A stretch of DNA of 64,000 nucleotides from Dama dama (taxonomy: Eukaryota > Chordata > Mammalia > Artiodactyla > Cervidae), in contig NC_083711.1 in NCBI RefSeq assembly GCF_033118175.1, positions 45,084,001 to 45,148,000 on the forward strand, in the 5' to 3' direction. The position numbers were made by a program, and so were the translations under genes. Positions 1-11,831 of this stretch are shown one piece after another (the stretch's first letter is position 1; every line of letters starts with the position of its first letter). A model generated the notes under the pieces. The model had not been told where the DNA came from. It saw only the letters and a program-made list of their open reading frames with translations, and did not search any database.

Positions 1-700
1 TTTGGTAACCATGAGTTTGTCTGTGAGTCTATTTCTGCTTTGTAAGTTCATTTGTGCCATATGTTTTAGATTCTTCATATAAGTGATACCATATGGTATG
101 TGTCTTTTTCTGACTTAACTTCACTTTGTATCATAATCTCTCCATAATAACCATCCATATTGTTGCAAATGGCATTATTTCATTCTCTTTTTTTTAATTT
201 TTTGAGGTATAGTGAGTTTACAACACTGTTAGTTTCAAGTGTACACCACATGGATTCAGTTATATGTAAATAGATTATTTATGTGTACATATCGGAGAAA
301 GCAATGGCACCCCACTCCAGTGCTCTTGCCTGAAAAATCCCATGGACGGAGAAGCCTGGTAGGCTGCAGTCCATGGGGTCGCAAAGAGTCGGACACAACT
401 GAGCGACTTCACTTTCACTTTTCACTTTCATCCATTGGAGAAGGAAATGGCAACCCACTCCAGTGTTCTTGCCCGGAGAATCCCAGGGATGGTGGAGCCT
501 GGTGGGCTGCCGTCTATGGGTTTGCACAGAGTCGGACACGACTGAAGTGACTTGGCAGCATGTATATATATAAACTGTATATTGTGTAGGTTATTGCAGT
601 ATTGAGTATTGAGTATCGTTCCCTATGAAATATAGTAGGTCCCTGTTGTTTACTTACTTTCTATACAGTACTGTGTATGTGTAAATCCCAAACTCCTAAA
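1..700 (-). mobile_element. L1 3' UTR fragments, minus strand (two pieces, split by a SINE)
   Basis: Read on the minus strand, about 690-200 contains the ruminant L1 3' UTR with phrases such as the 'cctactat...catagggaac' block and 'ctgaatccatg', ending in an A-rich tail near 185-200. Positions 183-1 are a further L1 3' region (ATGCCATTTGCAACAATATGG onward). A BovA2 SINE interrupts the first piece. Boundaries between the pieces are approximate. Confidence 0.7.
295..561 (+). mobile_element. BovA2 SINE (two BovA monomers)
   Basis: Two copies of the BovA unit lie in tandem: 'gcaatggcaccccactccag' to 'gtcggacacaactgagcgac', then 'gaaatggcaacccactccag' to 'gtcggacacgactgaagtga'. Flanking 'atgtgtacatat' and 'atgtatatatat' could be a decayed target-site duplication. 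Short open frames on both strands here are repeat-derived and not genes. Confidence 0.88.
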
Positions 701-810
701 AAAGAATAAAATAATGCCATTTGCAGCACCATGGATTGACCTAGAGATTATTATATGAAGTGAAGTAAGTCAGATCAAAACAAGTATCATATGATATTAC
801 TAATATAGTT

Positions 811-1020
811 GCTTCACAGGTGGCACAGTGGTAAAGAATCTACCTCCAGTGCAGAAGATGCAAGAGATGTGGGTTTGATTCCTGGGTCAGGAAGATCCCT
901 TGGAGTAGGAAATGGCTACCTACTCCTGTATTCTTGCCTGGAAAATTCTGTGGACAAAGGAACCTGACAGGCTACAGTCCTTGTGGTTGCAAAGGGTTGA
1001 ACATGACTGAGCACACACAC
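811..1020 (+). mobile_element. Bov-tA SINE
   Basis: The tRNA-derived head ('cttcacaggtggcacagtgg') is followed by a BovA body ('cctactcctgtattcttgcc') ending in 'gaacatgactgagcac' and a CA microsatellite. It is inserted within the L1 at 705-1385. Confidence 0.88.
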
Positions 1021-1029
1021 ACACACACA
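1012..1029. repeat. (CA)n at a SINE tail
   Basis: Nine CA units follow the Bov-tA end, a common tail type for this SINE. Confidence 0.9.
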
Positions 1030-1385
1030 TCACTTATATGTGGAATCTAAAATATGACAAAAATGTAAAAAAAATATGACACAAATAAACTTATTTAGGA
1101 AACAGACTCACAGACATGTAAAACAAGTTTATGATTACCAAAGGGGAAGGGGCATGGAGGAGGGATAAATTAGGATTTGGGATTAGCAGATTCAAACTAC
1201 TTTATATAGAATGGAAAACAACTGTGTCCTACTGTATAGCACAAGGAATTATATTCAATATCCCATAATACATCATAATGGAAAAGAATATGAAAATATG
1301 TATATAACCAAATCACTTTTCTGTACATCAACTAACACATCATTTGTTATAAGTCAACCATAATTCAATATAAATAAATACAATT

Positions 1386-3014
1386 CCTTAACACGGAAAA
1401 ATTATCACAATAAATTAATTAACTACAAGTTAAAGCAATGTATACAACTTTAAATAATGAATTATTAAGTAATAGGAAAATATGAATACTCAAGGATAGT
1501 AAGCAACAAGAAAATCAATCCTCTCATATAAAACTATTAGAGTATATAACACTGTTCTGCTGGTAATTTAGTAATATTTTAGAAAGCAATTTAATTGCTT
1601 ACTATTACTTAAAATCCCAGTAGGAATTTATCCTGAGAAAGTAATCCTGAGTCAGCATTAGGAGTTTTCCAACAAAATTTTATGTATTTTTGTTAAAATT
1701 GTAAGATAATACAATATATTAATAGTTAATTCAATTACTATACATCATATATTTAAAATGCTATGCAATCATTAAATGATCATGTTGAAATCTACTTAAG
1801 AACCTAGAAAGATGTTCGTAGCTTAGTAATTTAAAATAATATTTTTAATAGTTTATATATATGTAAATGCATACATATATACACAGATAAATGTATATAG
1901 TATATATGTATATATATACACACATATTTACAAATAAAATTGTATATCCTTAATAAAAACATTTCAGAGATATGTATCATATATTAGCAGAAGATGTTTT
2001 CTCTAGTCTGATTGAGAACATTTTTTTTGCTTCTGTATACTCTACATTTTCTTCAGTGAACATGAATCTCCTGTTATTAACAACCATAAAATTTAAAATT
2101 TATTTTAATTATTTTACTTATGTGTAAATACAGTTTTTTATTTATCATTTCATTTGAATGCTGTGAAAAGTGATGAGTTGATGACAATAGAACGTTTCTG
2201 ACTACCTAGAACAGGAGTAAAAGTCTTAACCTCAGTAAGTAGTATGATTTCTTTTACATTTAAAGCATTGTAACAGATGACACAGAAATGAGATTATGCT
2301 AAATTAAGCCATTTTTCAGCTGTATTTTGTGTCCTGACTGTATTTTATGGGTTAAAGCAGAATAGTCTTATAACCTTAATTCAGTGTCTTGCAGATACTT
2401 ATTTTGAGGCTAAAATAAAGGAATATGGTGAAGGTTATTAATATTATTTAAACCCATGTAAAATATATTATTCTAGAAAGAATTTTGTTTTGTCAATATC
2501 TTTTATTTTCTTTAATTAAAGTAATGACTTCACTTTATAGTATTAAAGATGTTAGTCAACATTGGTAGTGTTGATTGTGTGTATGGCATGTGTGTGTACA
2601 CACACATGGACATGTATATTTTCCTGACCATAACTTCAGGTAAGATCCTTTCATGTCAGCATTGCAAATTTGTTCAGACTCCAGTCCTCCCTTTTTCATT
2701 AAATTAACCAATCGATGTCTAAGGTAATCAATAAAATCTGCAGCAGCTCTCATACCTTCAGCAGCAGGACTTGCTCACTTCCATATTCCAGTTTAAATTG
2801 AATCAACTGTCTTTCTCAAAACAATATAATGGTCTCACTATTCAAAGATTTTTTTAAAGTATCATTAGAGAAATAATATGTTATGTAGGTAGATAGAATT
2901 ATAAAAAGTATATACCTGAAGTAATTTCTGCATCATTATCTTGGAATACAGAAATATGCCTTTGCCATGGCATTTTACAAATCACTCATAATATTTTTTT
3001 ACTATCTTGAGATT
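1386..3014. other. Intron 3, no gene recognised; AT-rich
   Basis: This is AT-rich unique-looking sequence with a degenerate TA/CA tract at about 1850-1930. On the minus strand, about 2760-2610 has a short open peptide (see findings) that I cannot assign. Confidence 0.5.
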
Positions 3015-3029
3015 AAGAGTATCATTCTT

Positions 3030-3305
3030 TTTTTTCTTAATTTCATTTTTGGCCGCACTCTATGTTCATTGCTGCACCAGGGCTTTCTCCAGCTGGGCAA
3101 GAGGGAGCTGCTGTCTAGATGCGGTGCAGAGGCTTCTCACGGTGGTGGCTTCTCTTGTTGCAGAGTACGGGCTCTAGGGCGCTGGTTCAGTCATTGTGGT
3201 GCACAGGCTTCGTCGTCCTGTGGCATGTGGAGTCTTCCTGGAGCAGGGATCAATCCTGTGTCCTCTGCATGGGCAGGTGGATTCTTAACCACTGGACACA
3301 AGTCC
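3030..3305 (-). mobile_element. CHR-2-like tRNA-derived SINE, minus strand
   Basis: A poly(T) start, 'tttttggccgcactc', then 'cagggatcaatcctgtgtcc' and 'ggattcttaaccactggaca' are the reverse complement of cetartiodactyl CHR-2-type SINEs. A perfect 15-bp direct repeat AAGAGTATCATTCTT (3015-3029 and 3306-3320) flanks it. Confidence 0.85.
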
Positions 3306-3320
3306 AAGAGTATCATTCTT

Positions 3321-3755
3321 AGGAGAAAAAAAAAATGAGATTATCAAGGCAACCAATGGCAATTAATACCATATGGTACGTTTTCAAAACTATTTGACCA
3401 TCTTTACTTCTTCAGTTCTGTCCCCTGAAAATAACTTCCCAATCTACTGTTTCTGTGGCCAGTGGTTCCATTCTCAAGAGAGTCTTTCCTTTTCCAAGAT
3501 GTTCCTTAGCCACCTGAAAGCAGGTGTGTTGAAAATACGCCTTCCTCAGGAGCTAAGCAGACCTCTTAGCCTGCTTCCTGTCTATGTAAATTTGGACTTA
3601 ATGGCTGTCTTTAAGTTTTTGACTCTTCTATCCAAACTATTGGCTTTCATGGCAGTCCAGCTCATAACCTTCTGTCTTTTTTATTCCTTAATTCTAATGT
3701 GCTCCATGTGCTAACATAAATCTTGTTGAGATAATGCCTGTCTCTCAATTTACCA
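3321..3755. other. Intron 3, nothing recognised
   Basis: It contains a 113-codon open frame at 3373-3714 (+) with low-complexity hydrophobic sequence and no recognisable domain; taken as chance. Confidence 0.4.
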
Positions 3756-3972
3756 TGTGTGCATGCGTGCTTGGTCACTTTATTCTTTTCTGACTCTTTG
3801 TGACCCTATGGATTGTAGCCTGCCAGGCTCCTCTGTCCATAGGGGTCTCAGGCAAGAATACTGGAGTGGGTTGCTGTGCCCTCCTCCAGGGAATCTTCCC
3901 GACCAGGAATCAAACCCACACCTCCTGCATTATAGGTAGATTCTTCACCACTGAGCCAACAGGGAAGCCCAC
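3756..3972 (-). mobile_element. Bov-tA SINE, minus strand
   Basis: The reverse-complement body 'ctgccaggctcctctgtcca' and 'gcaagaatactggagtgggt' ends in the head 'gagccaacagggaagccc'. Confidence 0.88.
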
Positions 3973-4237
3973 TTAGGCCTTATCAGGCTTTTCTTTTTCC
4001 CCAAAAATCATGAAGAACCATGCGTTTTGTATATAAATCCCAATTAAAAAGATTTACTGGTTACCAAATCAATCAATTGAAAAGTTTTAACAAAGTCCGT
4101 GATAGCCTAGCTAGCCCTTTGCCCTCAAAACATTTCTTTATGAGTGGAAATGAGAAACAGTTGATTTTTTTAATCCTATGAGATCTGAATCTTGAGGGTG
4201 TCTGTATGTATTTTCATTTCTCTTTGCAAAATAGCCA

Positions 4238-4272
<35 letters not shown>

Positions 4273-5594
4273 ATGAGCTCATGTCTTCTTTTGACTTTGT
4301 CAAATATACCCAATAGCATTAAGACACAGTAATAACATTCAATTTCCCAATATTTTTATCTAAAGCTACAAGCTAGTTGGGTATGTTATCAATTTACCCA
4401 GTGTTTTACCACTGTATAATATGGGTTGCCATCTTTCTAGATCAACAACTATTCTCTAGCCTCGCCTAGGAGATAACACTATATATTTTAGGTTTTTTTG
4501 TTGTTTTGTGGATATGCTGCATTTTCATAGCCAATTTATGTAATACATCTTCTAGCTTAACTAGGTTATGTTGCGATAAGAAACAACCCACAATCTCAGT
4601 GGTAATCTCAGTGGCTTAAAACAGGAAAATTTTACCTCTTGTTTACATAATATGTTAGCTCTGAGACTTAGTCCTGTGTTTGTTCTTTATTCTACAGAAC
4701 AGGGTGAAGGAACAGCCCTTTTCTAAGATTTGTTGTTGTGGAGCAGAGAGAAAGATAAATGGTAGAATGAGGTGATGGCTCTTGAATTTTCTAGTTAGAA
4801 ATGGTATATGTTTTCTGTCCCCATTATATTGGTAAGACACAGGATCAAGACTAATGTCAATGGGTATATAAGATTGGGAGGTGCAATCCTCTGATAATTA
4901 GGACAGCAAATGATTAGATATAAACTATACAATTATCTACACTCTCCCAAGATAGCAAGAGTTAGAATAAGAGAGAGATGCCGTTTTGCACAAATCTGAT
5001 TGGCAGAAAATCCAGAGTGTTGATTACACTAAGTATGTTTGAAGATGTGGCAAAATAAGAAATCTCATTCAATGCTGTTGAAACTATAAGTCAAGCAGGT
5101 TCTAGGAAAGTCAGGTCAGGTCAAGTGTTGTTCTCTAGAATAATAATACTTTTACTTAGGGCAGTAAGCAGTGAGATTAAAAAAAACCCTACTATAGCTT
5201 TTAAAGTCATTTTCTCCAAATAAAATTATAATGCTTTTTTAATGCTTTCAGCATTCCCATGTCATGATTTAGGCTGGAAATAGGTAGAGATTTCCAGAAA
5301 TGAGTAAATGAGTTAAAAAAAAAAAAAAGAAATGAGATACAATAGAATCCTATCTTTAGAATGATGGCTGTAGCCTCAGAAATATTTTGTGTTTCTCTCC
5401 ACCACTTTTCATCATAAGGTTCTTTAAGTTTAGTCTTTATATCCTCTCCTCTTTAGAGACTGGAAGTTATTATAGTTTGAACCAAGAGAAGTTCATAGGT
5501 CCATTTTTCTCTAGTTCAAATTTTAACTCATTGTGTGGTCTCTACTTAGTTCAGAAACTTTACCTTCTACCAAATAAATCATTTTTTAAAAATT
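3973..5594. other. Intron 3, mostly unique
   Basis: It holds a GT microsatellite (4240-4268). About 4555-4800 resembles the common ancient mammalian repeat containing 'agtggcttaaaac' (family not assigned). There is an A-run at 5315-5328. No coding sequence is supported. Confidence 0.45.
4240..4268. repeat. (GT)n microsatellite
   Basis: About 14 uninterrupted GT units followed by GTATGTATG. Confidence 0.95.
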
Positions 5595-5815
5595 TTTTAG
5601 GTTGTTTTTTTATTTTTAATTGGAATATAATTATTTTACTGTGTTATGTTAGTTTCTGCTTTACAACAGCATAAATCAGCTATATGTGTCCATATATCCC
5701 CTCTCTTTTTAGCCTCCCTCACACCCCACCCCGATCCCAGCCCCATCCCACCCCTCTAGGTCATTACAAGATAGCTAGTGGGAAGCTGCTATATAGCACA
5801 GAGAGCTCAAATAAA
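5595..5815 (-). mobile_element. L1 3' UTR fragment, minus strand
   Basis: 'tttttaattggaatataatt', 'gttagtttctgctttacaac' and 'ccacccctctaggtcattac' are the reverse complement of the artiodactyl L1 3' UTR. Confidence 0.8.
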
Positions 5816-8066
5816 CCAGTTTTACTTTTGCAATAGAAAAACTCTCCAGTATCTTAAAGATGCTATTGAATCTACTGAGAATTTCTTGTGCTATTCTAAG
5901 ATTCAGGGTTTCACACTCTAGCAGAGCTTCCTTCACTATTGGTGCCAGTGTGTATGTAATAGATGAGGACCTGATTGCACCTGAATGGAGGGGCCAGACT
6001 CCCTCATAGATTGACCCAAGGGCTACCTGTTAGCCAATAGTTGAGAGAGGCAACAGGCATGGTGAATAGAAATTGCCTATGAGTCTGAGTTAATTTGAGT
6101 TTCCCTACATTCTAAGTGAGGACACAATACAATTCTGAAAGGAACAGTATACAACAGCCAAATCTATACTTGCAGTAGATGCTATTATGTCCCAACCTTT
6201 CTCTGTTATAACCACTTGGGAATCCACTGACCCCTTGAGGATGGAATTTGCTTTGTGGAGAATTAAGGGGCCATAAGCAGTCTTCAGTGAATGACTAATG
6301 AGAATTAGTTTATACCCCAATCTACCCTGCTCTCCTTAGGTGGGATGATTATGAGGTGTGTGTGCTCTTCTTGCTTTCATGGTTTCTCCAGCTGGATTAA
6401 ACTCCAGTCACCCATTTGGTGTCTTGCTTAAAATATTTTTATGTGCTGCCTTAACTTCCTTATTTCATTTTCCCCCACATTCCATCAGGCCCCCTTTACT
6501 TTCCAAATGAACAGTTTTTGCTCAATTTCCGCTTCAGAATCAACATCTCAAAGAACCCAAATTAAAATCTGTTTCCTTCGTTATTCTCACTCAGCTTTCT
6601 AAAACATTTTTAAAGGATTTGATTGCAGTGCAAAGGGAAGCAAGGGAACTCTTCAGCTAAAAGACACCTTTGAGGTAGCCTCGTTTCTAAAAGCATTGCT
6701 GAAACTGTAGGGATTCATGCCCAAAGAATCATCTGTCTGTGACTGTTTAAATTCCACTGGTGCTGCCATTTATATCCGACATACCTTTGATTCTGGATTC
6801 AGCTTAAATGCTAGCTCTCATCTGCTTGCTTTCCCAACTTCCAGCTTTTGAATTCTACCCCAATAACTTCTGAACTCCCTAGCCCTGGCTCCACTTTTGC
6901 CACGTCCGCACAGGATGTGATATAAATAGCACTCTGGATTGCTCAGCAGCTTTGTGAGAAGACCTAAGGGGATAAGTTGAAACTGGCGAACACTTTGCTT
7001 TGGCCCATTTACTTCTTAAGATACTCATTTGGCTGAAGGAACCAAAACCAAAGTTTACATAGGGATAAAAACCAGAGTTAATAGAATGGAGATTTTCTTA
7101 ACCATTATGTATTTTCCTTGCCCAGTGAAATTCTTGAAATAACAAAGCCACTTATGATGAAAAATCATTAAAGCAAAGACTTAGCATTAAAAGTGCAAGT
7201 ATCTCAACACATTTTATGAGTGGAGTCAAAATCAAGGAAACAAGAGTTTCCACAGGCTTGAAAGTTGAGATATATATGTAATTTTATCACCTTGAATGGT
7301 GACTGTGATTCAGAGGGTGAGACATTCAGTCTGCTGTCACTCCTGTTCTCTCCCCAGCTGGCCAGGCAAGTCTAGCGCTCTTGCTTCCTGAAGTCAGTTC
7401 GCTTAATTACAGTTGAGCGGTTCACTGGCCAAGCAGAACACCCACAGGCCTTGAGGTACCTAGGTTGTTGCTATAGGCATATATGAGACAAGGAGAAAGA
7501 GAAGACTGTTCTCCCAGCTCCTTTTACCTTAGCGGGTGACAAGCGTCTTCTCTGAAAAGAATAATGTAGTAATGAATTTGATTTTGATTATTGTTAAGTC
7601 CTTGATAAGCCCTGCCTGAAGGCTGTAGCTGTTTGTTATTTATTTATTTATTTATTTCCTAGAATGGGGCATGAGGGGAGGTGGTGAAATTAAGCAAGGC
7701 AGCTATCTAGATACTGTCCTCCTTAATTGCATTTGTATATGTTGAAATGAATTTATGGGAAACACACATGTCATGTCATGGCACTTGTCAACCCTGGCTG
7801 TACATTAGAACAACCTTGGGAATATTGCAAAATCATACACATCACCACTACTACCAGAATTCCGATTTAACTGGCCTGGGGTGTTTTCAAAGTTCCTTTG
7901 GTTCTAATATGCCTCTACAGTTGTGAAGCAAGTGTGTGAGGACTGGATTTAGAGCAAGACAACCTGAGTTCTAATCCTGGCTTTGCCACCTTTGTCAGAC
8001 TTAACCTCTGTGGCACTCATATTACTTTTTCAAACAACTAATATTTAATTTCAGCTATTGGTTGTT
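5816..8066. other. Intron 3, mostly unique
   Basis: No gene is recognised. It includes a (TTTA)n tract at 7636-7658 and, near 6920, a TATAAATAG string that by itself is not evidence of a promoter. Confidence 0.45.
7636..7658. repeat. (TTTA)n microsatellite
   Basis: Consecutive TTTA units. Confidence 0.9.
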
Positions 8067-11000
8067 GGTGTTGTTGTTGTTCAGTTGCCCAGTTGTGTGT
8101 GACTCTTTGGGACCCCAGGGACTGCAGGACTCCAGGCCTGCCTGTCCTTCACCATCTCCCTGAGTTTGCCCAAGTTCACGTTCATTGCATCAGTGATGCC
8201 ATCCAGCCAGCTCATCCTCTGATGCCCTCTTCTCCTTCTGCCCTCTTTCTTTCCCAGTGTCAGGGATTTTTTCCAATTAGTTGTCTGTTCACATCAGATG
8301 ACCAAAATACTGGCCTTCAGCATCAGTCCTTGCAGTGAAAAGGGTTGATCTCCCTTAAGATTTACTGGTTTGATCTCCTTGCTGTCTAAGAGGCTCTCAG
8401 GAATCTTCTCCAGCACCACAGTTTGAAAGCATCAATTCTTTGGCGTTCTGCCTTCTTTATGATCCAGTTCTCACAAACATATGTGACCACTGGGAAGTCC
8501 ATAGCCTTGACTATATGGAACTTTTTCAGCAAAGTGATGTATCTGCTTTGCAACACACTGTCTAAGTTTGTCATCACTTTCCTGCTAAGCAGTCATCCTC
8601 TGATTTCATGGCTGCAGTCACCATCCACGGTGATTTTGGAGTCCAAGAGGATATCCGTCACTGCTTCCACCTTTTCCCCTTCTATTTGCCATGCAGTAAT
8701 GGGGCTGGGTGCCATGATCTTAGCTTTTGTTTTTGTTTTTTTAATATTTAGTCTTAAGCCAGCTCTTTCACTCTCTTCCTTAACCCTCATCAAGAGGTTC
8801 TTTAGTTCCTCTTCACTTCCTGCCATTAGAAGTGGTATCATCCACATATCTGAGATTGTTGATGTTCCTCCTGCCTGTCTTGATTCTAACTTGGAACTCG
8901 TCCAGCCCAGCCTTTCTCACGATGTGCTCAGCATACAGGTTAAACAAGCAGGGTGACAGCAGGCAGCCCTGTCTACTCCTGTCTCAATTTTGAACCAGAA
9001 AGGTTTCCCATACAGGGTTCTAACTGTTGCTTCTTGACCTGCATACAGGTTTCTCAGGAGACAGGTAAGATGGTCTGGTATTCACATATCTCTAAGAGCT
9101 TTCCATAGTTTGTCATGATCTGCACAGTCAAAGGCTTTAGCGTAGTCAATGAAACAGAGATAGATATTTCTTCTGAAATGCGCTTGCTTTCTCTATAATC
9201 CAGCGAATGTTGGCAATTTGATCTCTAGTTCCTCTTCCTTTTCTAAACATAGATTGAACATCTGGAAGTTCTTAGTTCTCATAATGCTGAAGCCTAGCAT
9301 GCAAGATTTTAAGCATGACCTTACTAGCATGGGAGGTGAGTGCAATTGTCTGACGGTTAGCACAGTCTTTGGTACTCCCCTTCTTGGGAATTGGGGTGAG
9401 TATTGACCATTTCCAGTCCTGTGGCCACTGCTGGGTCTTCCAGATTTGTTGACATAATGGACGCAAAACCTTGATGGGCATCCTCCTTTAGGGATTTGAA
9501 TAGTACTGCTGGAATTTCATTGCATCCACTAGCTTTATTAACAGCAGTTCTTCTTAAGATCCGCTTGACTTTGTAGTCCAGAATGTCTGGCTCTGGGTGA
9601 CTAACCACAGCATCATAGTAATCCAGTTAGTTAAGATCTTTTTTATGTTCTTCCATGTATTCTTTCCATTTCTTCTTGCTCTCTTCATTGTCTACTAAGT
9701 CTCTACCATTTTTATCCTTTATTGTACCCATGTTTGGGCAGAATGCTCCCTTGATGTTTCCAATTTTCCTGAAGGGATCTCTAGTCTTTCCTCTTTTTTT
9801 TTTCTTCTGTTATTAAGCATTGTTTATTGAAGAAGGCCTTCTTGTCTCTTAGATATTCTTCAGAACTTTATGTTTAATTGGATGTACCTTTCGCTCTCTC
9901 GCTTGCTTTTTGCTTCTCTTCATTCTTCTGCTCTGTAAAGCTTCCTCAGATAGCCACTTTGCTCTCTTGCTTTTCTTTTTCTTTGGGATCATTTTGTTCA
10001 CTGCCTCTTCTACAGTATTATGGACCTCTGTCCATAGTTCTTCAGTCACACTGTTAACTAGATCTAGTCCCTTGAATCTATCTGTTACCTCTACTGTGAA
10101 TTCATACCAAATTTGATTTAAGTCATACCTGGCTTGCCTGTTGTTTTCCCCAGTTTTCTTTAGTTTAAGCCTGAATTTTGCTATAAGAAGCTGATGGTCT
10201 GAGCCACAGTCAGTCCCAGGTCTTGTTTTTGCTGATGATAAACAGCTTCTCCATCTTTGGTTACAAAGAATGTAATCAGTTTCATTTTGGTATTGACCAT
10301 TTGGTGACATCCATGTATAGTCATCTCTTATGTTGTTGAAAAAGGGTATTTGCCATGACTAGTGCTTTCTCCTGAAAGAATTAAATTAACCTTTGCCCCG
10401 CTTCATTTTGTTCTCCAAGGCCAAACTTGCCTGGAGTCAAATCCCCGATGATGAATAGAACATTTTGTTAGGTGTTAACTCTAGGAGGTCTTCTAGGTCT
10501 TCATAAAACTGATCAGCTTCAGCTTGTTTGGCATCAGTGGTAGGGGCATAGACTTGGATTACAGTGATGTTAAATGGCTTTCCTTTCACCTATTCCCATC
10601 AATTTTCGCTGATTCCTAGGATGTCGATGTTTATTCTCACCATCTCCTGCTTGACCACATCCAACTTCCCTTGATTCATGGACCTAACATTCCAGGTTCC
10701 TATCTAATATTGTTCTTCACAGCATCAGATTTTACTTTCATCACCAGACACCTCCACAACTGAGCATCGTATCTGCTTTGGTCCAGCTGCTTCATTCATT
10801 CTGGGGCTGTTAATAGTTCTTTTCTGCCCTTCTCCAGCAGCATATTGGACACCTTCAGACCTGGGGGTCTCATCTTTTGGTGTCATATCTTTTGACTTCT
10901 TATACAGTTCATGAGGTTCTCATGGCAAGTATACTGGAGTGGTTTGCCATTCCCTCCTTCAGTGGATCACAGTTTCTCAGAACTCTCTGCTAGGACCCAT

Positions 11001-11095
11001 CCATCTTGGGTGGCCCTGCCTGGCATGCCTCATAGCTGCATTGAGTTACACAAACCCCTTTGCCATGACTAGTCAGTGATCCATTAAGGGGTCAG
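8067..11095 (-). mobile_element. Near full-length BovB (RTE) LINE, minus strand, decayed
   Basis: The 3' end is the (TTG)n-type tail at 8067 on the + strand, followed by the standard BovB 3' sequence; the 5' end near 11095 carries the BovB leader ('actagtcatggcaaag' on the minus strand). The product would be one protein with an AP-type endonuclease and a reverse transcriptase. Conceptual fragments on the minus strand are the endonuclease C-terminus with GSDHQ (9849-10310), fingers and palm pieces (9272-9608), and a C-terminal piece (8593-8847) retaining 'LDSKITVDGDCSHEI'. Frameshifts and stops separate these pieces, so it is inactive. The 3.0 kb length is close to the usual 3.2-3.4 kb. The reading-frame shadows on the + strand are antisense. 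Confidence 0.92.
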
Positions 11096-11324
11096 ATATT
11101 GATACATATTTTAAAATATAAAAATATATATATGCATCTGATAATTGTCTCTGACTTCAGTGAATTCATTAGCTAGGGCAAGGGGCTGGGGATGACCACA
11201 AGTTAACTTTAACACAGCACCTTATTGATATAAATAAATCGTGGAGCACAATGGCAGCAAGCATTTGCCTTTTAAATAGAAAAATCTCAATTTCATGAAG
11301 AAACTATGATTTGAACTCAACATC

Positions 11325-11831
11325 AAATAAAGACGTTCTAGGCTAGAATAACTTTGCCAACAAATGTCCTTACAGTCAAAGCTATGGTTTTTCCAGTAGT
11401 CATACACAGATGCGAGAGTTGGACTATAGAGACAGCTGAGTGCCAAAAACTTGATGCTTTCTAATTGTGGTGTTGGAGGAAACTCTTGAGAGGCCCTTGG
11501 ACACTCAAGGAGATCGAACCAATCAATTTTAAAGGAAATCCACCCTGAATATTCATTGGACGGACTGTTGATGAAGCTGAAGCTCCAATACTTTGGCTAT
11601 TTGATGCTAAAAGCCATTTCTTTAGAAAAGACCCTGATGCTGTGAAAGATTGAAGGCAAAAGGAGAAGGGGACTGCAGAGGATGAGATGTTTGGATGGCA
11701 TCAGCAACTCAGTGAACATGAGTTTGAGCAAGCTCTTGGAAATAGTGTAGGACAGGGAAGCCTGGCGTGCTGGAATCCACGGGGTCACAAAGAGTTGGAC
11801 ATGACTTATTGACTGAAAAACGACAGCAACA
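11325..11831 (+). mobile_element. BovB LINE 3' fragment, plus strand
   Basis: It starts within the RT C-terminal region ('actttgccaacaaatgtcc') and ends with 'ttggacatgacttattgact' plus a 'cagcaacaa' tail. It lies about 230 bp from, and opposite in orientation to, the BovB at 8067-11095. Confidence 0.88.

Larger units (their letters stand above)
705..1385 (+). mobile_element. L1 3' region, plus strand, interrupted by a Bov-tA
   Basis: Positions 705-810 match the end of ORF2 and start of the 3' UTR (ATGCCATTTGCAGCACCATGG...). Positions 1030-1385 continue with 'cacttatatgtggaatctaaa' to the A-rich end. It faces away from the minus-strand L1 piece before it, so the pair is inverted. Confidence 0.75.

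Noticed and set aside
811..1020. tRNA gene
   Set aside because: The tRNA-like sequence here and at the other Bov-tA and CHR-2 sites is the SINE head, with no intact cloverleaf or independent tRNA context.
3373..3714. 113-codon open frame (+)
   Set aside because: Hydrophobic, low-information sequence with no homologue that I recognise; treated as chance.
5293..5340. A-run with GAAATGAG on both sides as a tail-only insertion
   Set aside because: The putative duplication is short and does not directly abut the run on the left, so it is not convincing.
6915..6930. TATAAATAG string as a promoter
   Set aside because: An isolated TATA-like string in AT-rich intron; no start, CpG island or exon follows.
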